Shown: positions 1 to 4,296 of the stretch, piece by piece
How the letters are laid out: the number at the start of each line of letters is the position of its first letter
Numbering within the stretch: position 1 is the first letter of the stretch
From: Burkholderiales bacterium
GTDB lineage: Bacteria > Pseudomonadota > Gammaproteobacteria > Burkholderiales > Burkholderiaceae_F
Assembly: GCA_024641225.1 (NCBI GenBank)
Contig: JAHEDN010000101.1
Span: 1 to 8,311, forward strand
Direction: 5' to 3'
DNA: 8,311 nt
Notes under the pieces: model-generated
Told to the model about the DNA's origin: nothing
What the model saw: the letters and a program-made list of their open reading frames with translations, nothing else
Database searches by the model: none
Position numbers and translations under genes: made by a program

Positions 1-66
1 GCTATGTCGTTTCGCGGAGCGGAGCAGGCATTCGACACCACCGTCGCACAGCGAAACATGCTTTAG
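1..66 (+). CDS. possible 3' end of a convergent gene (partial, uncertain)
   Basis: Frame 1 is open from the window edge to a TAG at 64–66 and would encode about 21 C-terminal residues ending QRNML. Its stop codon overlaps by two bases the TAA of the minus-strand PagP–OmpW gene (63–65), a tail-to-tail arrangement common in compact genomes. The stretch is too short to assign a family, and an open frame this short can occur by chance in GC-rich DNA. It also holds a 7-bp inverted repeat (9–15 with 51–57) that is too widely spaced to call a terminator. Sequence to the left of the window would settle the question. Confidence 0.25.
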   Translation, partial: AMSFRGAEQAFDTTVAQRNML

Positions 67-1331
67 AACGCATAGCCGAGCCCCAGACTGAACGACACGG
101 CCGACGGCTTCACCGTCCCGAGCGTGGTGTCGCCTTCGGTGAGCTGGTGGCGCGCGAAGTTGACGTTGAGCCCGGCGTTGAGAATCAGCGCATCGGTCAC
201 CGGGTACGTAGCACCGGCCTGCAGCACAGGGCTGATGCTGCTGCTCGACAGCGCGTAGCCGGGCAGGTCCTGCTGGGCGGCTCGGTTGTACGCGATGCCG
301 GCGCCGGCATACATCCTCAGTCCGGCGTAGGAGGGAAAGTGATACTGCGCAGCGACTGTGACCGGCATCAGGTCGAAGGTCCCGAGGCGCGCGCCATTCA
401 GGTCCAGCGTATGGCTGGACCGCGACACCGAAACATCGAAAGCGGCCCTTTCGCTGACGAAGTGCCGGTAGCCGACTACCGGCGCCCACGCGTTTCCGGA
501 CGCCACGCTGTCGATCCCGCTCGCGTCGGTATTGACCCAGGCGGCGGCACCGTAGACCAGATTGGCGTACGGGCGCCCGTTGCGCGCCCCGGCCGCGGGA
601 AACGGCGCCACGCCCCCGGTGCCGCCACCGGAAGACCGCGCTCCGTCGAGCGAGATCCGTGCGAAGAAGAACAGGACTTCGGTCGAAGGAATCCAGGAGG
701 CGTACAGCGTCACGCGGTCAGTGCCGATGCTCGCCAGCGGAAGCGCCGCCGGGAAGGGGAGGTAGTTCGCATCCGCCCGCGCGGTCAGGAACACGGTGTA
801 GCCAAGCCCGCCCTTGAGTCCCGCAAACAGCGGCCAGCGCGCGATCCAGCCGTAGCCGAGCATCGGCTGGAAGTCATAGTGCGAGTCGCTGAAGCCGAGC
901 AGATAGACGAGGCGCTCGTTGTCCTTGGCGTCGATCACCGTTCTCGCGAAGCCAACGCCCCACGGATAGTGATTCTCATCGAACCGGTTCGGATACTTGT
1001 AGGGCGGATGGTAGGTGTACGCCGGCAGCAGCAGATCGGAGTGCCCATCCCGGAAGATGCGCTTCGACCCTTCCCACGCGTCGGCGAACCATCCCGTCCA
1101 TCCCGACGCCCGCTCGCCCGCGGGTATCAACCCCACCGGCGACGATTCGTTCATTGCGCTGAGGGCGCGCTGCGTAAAGGACGGCCCGCCGTCCTGCGCT
1201 GCCACTCGCGCTGCAGCCATCGACAATGCAAGCGCCAGCAACACGGCGCAACCTGCAAGCGTCGAACGGTCCCGAGGCAGCGCAGGTCCGCGAACGTCGG
1301 GCTCGGGCAAAACCAATCGAGGAATTCTCAT
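63..1331 (-). CDS. PagP lipid A acyltransferase–OmpW beta-barrel fusion protein
   Basis: This 422-residue protein seems to hold two outer-membrane beta-barrels. Residues about 24–46 look like a signal peptide (hydrophobic core, then AAARVAAQ, with cleavage plausible near 45). Residues about 85–228 match PagP, the outer-membrane enzyme that moves a palmitoyl chain from a phospholipid to lipid A. The amphipathic helix-like start (WEGSKRIF), YHPPY with His108, FSDS with Asp149-Ser150, GYGW, the TAR..NY.PFP block and LPLASIG all align with the known family, and His/Asp/Ser correspond to E. coli His33, Asp76 and Ser77. Residues 229–252 are a Gly/Ala/Pro-rich linker. Residues about 253–422 resemble OmpW: LNGARLGTFDLMP, AAQYHF, YAGAGIAYN and a terminal GLGYAF with the C-terminal Phe expected of a BAM substrate. 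Standalone PagP is about 160 mature residues and OmpW about 190, so both parts are near full length. The frame is continuous. The ATG at 1331 has no clear Shine-Dalgarno; TTG codons 6 and 8 are alternatives. Family calls are from recognition, not a search. Confidence 0.85.
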   Translation of the reverse strand: MRIPRLVLPEPDVRGPALPRDRSTLAGCAVLLALALSMAAARVAAQDGGPSFTQRALSAMNESSPVGLIPAGERASGWTGWFADAWEGSKRIFRDGHSDLLLPAYTYHPPYKYPNRFDENHYPWGVGFARTVIDAKDNERLVYLLGFSDSHYDFQPMLGYGWIARWPLFAGLKGGLGYTVFLTARADANYLPFPAALPLASIGTDRVTLYASWIPSTEVLFFFARISLDGARSSGGGTGGVAPFPAAGARNGRPYANLVYGAAAWVNTDASGIDSVASGNAWAPVVGYRHFVSERAAFDVSVSRSSHTLDLNGARLGTFDLMPVTVAAQYHFPSYAGLRMYAGAGIAYNRAAQQDLPGYALSSSSISPVLQAGATYPVTDALILNAGLNVNFARHQLTEGDTTLGTVKPSAVSFSLGLGYAF

Positions 1332-1372
1332 GCGAGCGTGCGATCCGCGGCCGCCGTTACCTGGAGGGTACG

Positions 1373-1401
1373 AAAAAAATCAGCGGACCCTCAGGGTCCG
1401 C
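1373..1401 (-). terminator. intrinsic terminator upstream of the PagP–OmpW gene
   Basis: Read on the minus strand, an 8-bp GC-rich stem (GCGGACCC paired with GGGTCCGC, 1383–1401) with a TGA loop is followed after three bases by seven T residues (1379–1373). This is a textbook Rho-independent terminator pointing toward the PagP–OmpW start codon, which lies 41 nt further on. No T-run follows the stem on the plus strand, so it is directional. Either it ends a transcript from an unidentified minus-strand gene or small RNA to its right, or it works as an attenuator in the leader of the PagP–OmpW gene. No promoter is evident in the short interval between it and the start codon. Confidence 0.75.
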
Positions 1402-1802
1402 CGACGCGCAAGACAGTTAGTGTTCTCGTGCTGGGCGAGGAAGAGCCAACCCCCTACCGTCCAGCTTCTTGAGTCGAGCCTCCTGGAAGCACGGCGCGAT
1501 CTTACCCAAACCGGCCAGGGCCGACATGGCGAGCGGATGTCCACCGGACCACCGCGTTCCGGTCAGGGCCTCCTGCGGGCGCGGGCCAGCCATCAGGTGC
1601 AGAGGAGCAGCGGCGCCTGGAGAAAAGCGCGCCGATGCAACCTGAGACGCTTCCCTGTCGATTGGCACGCGACCGCCGCCGCACGGGCGCACAATTTCAG
1701 GCCGGCGTCCCCTTTGACGAAATGTATTCGGCAGCAACGCAGACGTTCATCGTCGGCGTTCGAAGGGGGCTCGTCTTTCGACAGGCAGAGGAGGGAATTC
1801 AC
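1402..1802. other. about 400 bp without a convincing gene
   Basis: Several open frames cross this stretch on both strands. The largest minus-strand one, 1417–1737 from a TTG, encodes an Arg/Pro/Gly-rich product with mixed third-base use and no recognisable motif. It ends 16 bp before the terminator at 1373–1401, so a small gene, degraded gene or small RNA on the minus strand cannot be excluded. On the plus strand the stretch must carry the promoter of the YdhR-like gene. TTGACG at 1714–1719 is a possible -35 box, but I find no matching -10 at the usual spacing. The local AT-richer patch at about 1720–1730 is the likeliest control segment. Confidence 0.5.
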
Positions 1803-2117
1803 ATGATCACGGCATTTGTCCAGTTCAGGCTTCCGCAGCCGGTCACTCGCGAGAAGGCGCGCGAGACCTTCCTCGGTACGGCCCCGAGGTACCGCGAAAC
1901 GCCAGGGCTTCTGCGCAAGTACTACTTGCTTGCCGAGGACGGCAGTACCGCCGGCGGCATTTACCTGTGGAAGTCCAGGGAGGACGCGGACCGCCTTTAC
2001 ACGAAGGAGTGGGAAGAGTTCGTGCGTTCGAAGTACGGGGCGCCGCCGACCGTGACGTACTTCGAAAGTCCCGTGATCGTCGACAACACGACGAACGAGA
2101 TCATTTCCGACTCCTGA
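1803..2117 (+). CDS. YdhR-like dimeric alpha/beta-barrel protein (putative monooxygenase)
   Basis: A 104-residue soluble protein of the small YdhR-type, antibiotic-biosynthesis-monooxygenase-like ferredoxin-fold class. Members form dimeric alpha/beta barrels and are usually annotated as putative monooxygenases, mostly without a proven substrate. Seen here: an initial beta-strand (ITAFVQFRL), an amphipathic helix with TREKARETF, the PGLLRKYYLL strand, the conserved AGGIYLW block (residues 50–56) and a last strand PPTVTYFESPVIV. E. coli YdhR has the same GGIYLF segment in the equivalent place. Length is typical. The ATG at 1803 is chosen because a strong AGGAGGG (1789–1795) sits 7 nt upstream. 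The frame stays open leftward to a start at 1635, but those extra 56 residues look non-coding. It has no same-strand neighbour nearby and converges on the hydrolase gene. There is no signal peptide, so it is probably cytoplasmic. Confidence 0.82.
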   Translation: MITAFVQFRLPQPVTREKARETFLGTAPRYRETPGLLRKYYLLAEDGSTAGGIYLWKSREDADRLYTKEWEEFVRSKYGAPPTVTYFESPVIVDNTTNEIISDS

Positions 2118-2158
2118 GCGCGATGGATGCGGCGCACGCGCCCGGTCGACGCGAGCGC

Positions 2159-2175
2159 CGGCGAGGTGCCGTTTT
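2159..2175 (+). terminator. weak candidate terminator after the YdhR-like gene
   Basis: A short CGGC–GCCG stem with a 5-nt loop (2159–2171) is followed by four T residues (2172–2175), in the 66-bp gap between two convergent stop codons. Position suits a terminator, but a 4-bp stem is marginal and may be chance in GC-rich sequence. Confidence 0.25.
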
Positions 2176-2183
2176 GATTCCGG

Positions 2184-3314
2184 TCAGCGCGAGTCGCGGC
2201 GGCCCGCGATCAGCGCGGCAACGGCTTCCCAGGTTGCCTCGAACGCCTCTGGCGTGAACCCGGCGCCCGAGGGCAGCCAGTCTGCGGTCCGCCCGCCGGC
2301 CAGGGTGTAGTGGCCGACGACATCGAGATGATCGGCGCGCGCGACGTGAAGCACGCGCCCGTGCAGCTGGCTCAACGTCGGCACGATGCCGTCGTTGACC
2401 GCTGGCGTGGCCTTGAACCCGAATGCGCGGTCGAGCAGGCGCTGTGTCGCGGGTTTTGGTTTCGGATACGGGTAGCGCGGATGTGGGCGCGCCGTCAGTC
2501 CGTGCAGCAGCCTGAACAGCGCACGCAGCGCGACGTACTCCGGGTCCAGCAGTTCCGTTGCCCTGAGCGTCTCGCGCGGCTTCGGCACCGCGGTGACGAT
2601 GCAGCCGTAGTCGATGCCCGGGCGATCTGCCACCGCGGCGTCGAACAGTTCGATGCCTTCCGGAGTGAGTTGCAGAACGGCGCCCTGGTCCCGTTCGACT
2701 TCGGCGAGGTAGCGCCACACCGGGTCACGGCGCTCGAGACGGATGCGACGCAACAGACCTTCGGCGATGCGATCGAGCGGACCCTCGCGCCGGCCGAGCC
2801 AGTCGTCCAGCCGCGCAACCATTGCGATCGCCTTGGCCGCGGCGAGGATCGTCCGGCGGCCGTGCCCCGAAGTTGCCAGCGCGCTCGCCACCAGTAACAG
2901 GGTCTGGCCCTGCACGGTGACGAAGTGATTGGCCAGGGGCGTGCCGTGATGCGGCGTGGCGATCGAAGTCGCTGTCCTCGTCAGGCGCCCGATACGCTCC
3001 TCGGAGTCGCCGCGAGAGATCTTGACCCCGGGCGTGAGCAGCATGCGCACGTCGAGACCGCCGGTCGAGTGGCCGACGAAGTGCAGCTCTCTGGCAGCGA
3101 GACCCCCGCGACGGATAACCTGGCGACGCAGTTCGTCGGCGCGGCGGGGGATGGACGCGGTTGGCTGGGTCCGGCAGCGAACGATGCGGGCCTCGACGCC
3201 GCGGCGGCGCAGCGCGCGGCCCAGTGCCTGTTCGACGCGCTCGAAATAGCTGACCGCGCCGACCGAGGTGAAGCCGAAGAAGCCGGGAGCCAGGAACACG
3301 AGCCGCGTCGACAT
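2184..3314 (-). CDS. alpha/beta hydrolase, triacylglycerol lipase-like
   Basis: A 376-residue serine hydrolase of the alpha/beta fold, probably acting on esters or lipids; the substrate cannot be told from sequence. The first strand and oxyanion-hole region read LVFLAPGFFGF (residues 5–15). The nucleophile elbow is GHSTGG with Ser83. A likely acid is Asp308 in VNDGIVP, and a likely catalytic His is His329 in ADHLD. This NDG...HLD pattern resembles the C-terminal half of Pseudomonas/Burkholderia-type lipases. Between them lies a long, Arg-rich, mostly helical insert (about 150–270) that may form a lid, followed by a Pro/Lys segment (YPYPKPKP, 281–288). There is no signal peptide, so the protein looks intracellular, unlike the secreted lipases. 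It starts 45 bp after the ppsR stop on the same strand and could be cotranscribed with it. No clear Shine-Dalgarno precedes the ATG; an out-of-frame ATG lies 8 nt upstream. Confidence 0.8.
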   Translation of the reverse strand: MSTRLVFLAPGFFGFTSVGAVSYFERVEQALGRALRRRGVEARIVRCRTQPTASIPRRADELRRQVIRRGGLAARELHFVGHSTGGLDVRMLLTPGVKISRGDSEERIGRLTRTATSIATPHHGTPLANHFVTVQGQTLLLVASALATSGHGRRTILAAAKAIAMVARLDDWLGRREGPLDRIAEGLLRRIRLERRDPVWRYLAEVERDQGAVLQLTPEGIELFDAAVADRPGIDYGCIVTAVPKPRETLRATELLDPEYVALRALFRLLHGLTARPHPRYPYPKPKPATQRLLDRAFGFKATPAVNDGIVPTLSQLHGRVLHVARADHLDVVGHYTLAGGRTADWLPSGAGFTPEAFEATWEAVAALIAGRRDSR

Positions 3315-3359
3315 GGCGACATTGTGCCCGCGCCAGTGGCTCGCTCTGACCGCGAGCAG

Positions 3360-4202
3360 TTATTCCCGCGCCTGATGAAGCCCGTGCTGGTTCATGATCG
3401 TCGCGGCAATCTCCTCGATCGACTTGGTCGTCGACGACAGCCAGTGAATGCCTTCGCGGCGCATCATCCGTTCCGCGGCGGACACTTCCTGGCGGCAATT
3501 CTCCAGCGACGCGTAGCGGCTGTTCGGACGCCGCTCATGGCGCACTTCGGCAAGCCGCTCTGGCGCGATCGACAGGCCGAACAGCTTGCGCCGGTGTTGC
3601 GGCAGCGCGGACGGCAACTCGTCGCGCTCGAAGTCCTCGGGGATCAACGGGTAGTTGGCGGCCTTCACGCCGTACTGCATGGCGAGATAAAGGCTGGTCG
3701 GCGTCTTGCCGCTGCGCGAAACGCCCACCAGGATCACGTCCGCCGTCGCCAGCCCGGTTGAAGACTGGCCGTCATCGTGCGCGAGCGCGAAATTGATCGC
3801 CTCGATGCGGCGGTGATAAGTGCCGGTGTCGCTCATCGTGTGCGAGCGGCCGATCGTGTGCGTGGAGTGCAGTCCCAGTTCCTGTTCCAGCGGCACCACG
3901 AACGAGTCGAGCAGGTCGAGCACCATCGCACGGGAACGGCGCAGTTCGGCGTTGGCCAGCGGATCGACCAGCGTCGAGAAAATGATCGGTCGGCGGCCGT
4001 CGAGAACCGCCGACTCGTTGATTCGCCCGACCAGTTCGCGCGCCTTGGCCACCGAGTCGATGAACGGCGCGCGCACGCGACGGTAACGCAGCGACTCGAA
4101 CTGGGTCAGCACGCTGTGGCCGAGCGTCTCCGCGGTGATGCCGGTGCCGTCGGATACGAAGAAGACGGTGCGGATTGCGCCGTCGGTTGTGGAATCGCTC
4201 AT
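3360..4202 (-). CDS. ppsR: PpsR, phosphoenolpyruvate synthase regulatory protein
   Basis: PpsR (DUF299 family) is a bifunctional enzyme that inactivates PEP synthase by ADP-dependent phosphorylation of a threonine next to its catalytic histidine, and reactivates it by phosphate-dependent dephosphorylation. Seen here: the N-terminal TVFFVSDGTGITAETLGHS block (residues 12–30), HTIGRSHTM (115–123), YHRRIEAINFAL (129–140), the P-loop GVSRSGKTPTS (160–170) and the closing EGIHWLSSTTKSIEEIA segment, all characteristic of the family. The length, 280 residues from the ATG at 4202, is normal. A second in-frame ATG at 4208 would add two residues. Reading further to 4367 would add a tail overlapping ppsA that looks non-coding. 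It is divergent from its target gene ppsA across 94 bp, the usual arrangement, and the adjacent hydrolase follows on the same strand. No strong Shine-Dalgarno is visible. Confidence 0.95.
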   Translation of the reverse strand: MSDSTTDGAIRTVFFVSDGTGITAETLGHSVLTQFESLRYRRVRAPFIDSVAKARELVGRINESAVLDGRRPIIFSTLVDPLANAELRRSRAMVLDLLDSFVVPLEQELGLHSTHTIGRSHTMSDTGTYHRRIEAINFALAHDDGQSSTGLATADVILVGVSRSGKTPTSLYLAMQYGVKAANYPLIPEDFERDELPSALPQHRRKLFGLSIAPERLAEVRHERRPNSRYASLENCRQEVSAAERMMRREGIHWLSSTTKSIEEIAATIMNQHGLHQARE

Positions 4203-4238
4203 CGGCATCGGCGCAAGGGCAGTCGGGGAACCGGTCGC

Positions 4239-4256
4239 TAGAATCGAGGCGATTCT
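4239..4256 (+). promoter_or_regulatory. palindrome overlapping a -10-like box between ppsR and ppsA
   Basis: AGAATCG and CGATTCT (4240–4246 and 4250–4256) form a perfect 7-bp inverted repeat around AGG, 17 bp in all. Its left arm overlaps TAGAAT (4239–4244), a five-of-six match to a -10 element reading toward ppsA. No good -35 is seen at 16–18 bp upstream, which would fit a factor-dependent promoter. The palindrome has the form of a dimeric regulator's operator, placed where it could affect both divergent genes. The half-site recalls the Cra/FruR core, but the 3-bp spacer does not fit that consensus, so I name no regulator. Confidence 0.45.
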
Positions 4257-4265
4257 TGCATAGGA

Positions 4266-4281
4266 GGCGGACTGATCCGCC
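4266..4281 (+). other. hairpin in the ppsA leader
   Basis: GGCGGA and TCCGCC (4266–4271 and 4276–4281) pair perfectly around CTGA, just 6 bp before the ppsA ribosome-binding site (GGAGG, 4288–4292). If transcription starts near 4250, this hairpin lies in the 5' leader, where it could stabilise the mRNA or affect translation start. There is no T-run, so it is not a terminator. Confidence 0.45.
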
Positions 4282-4296
4282 GCACACGGAGGTCCG

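Noticed and set aside
9..57. Inverted repeat GTTTCGC/GCGAAAC as a terminator for the PagP–OmpW gene
   Set aside because: The 7-bp arms are 35 nt apart and no T-run follows on the minus strand.
147..1472. Long plus-strand open frame of 441 codons opposite the PagP–OmpW gene
   Set aside because: The product is Arg/Gly/Pro-rich with no recognisable domain, while the opposite strand encodes clear PagP and OmpW motifs. It is a GC-driven shadow.
1635..1802. N-terminal extension of the YdhR-like gene
   Set aside because: The frame is open, but the extra residues do not resemble the family and the strong AGGAGGG sits directly before the ATG at 1803.
1015..1806. Plus-strand open frame of 263 codons, with a GAGGAATTC-type sequence before an internal ATG at 1330
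   Set aside because: Composition is Arg/Ser-rich and motif-free, and it runs through the terminator and the antisense of the signal peptide. The ribosome-site-like sequence is probably chance.
4240..4256. Cra/FruR binding site upstream of ppsA
   Set aside because: The arms resemble Cra half-sites, but a 3-bp spacer separates them, which does not match the known consensus. I keep it only as an unnamed palindrome.
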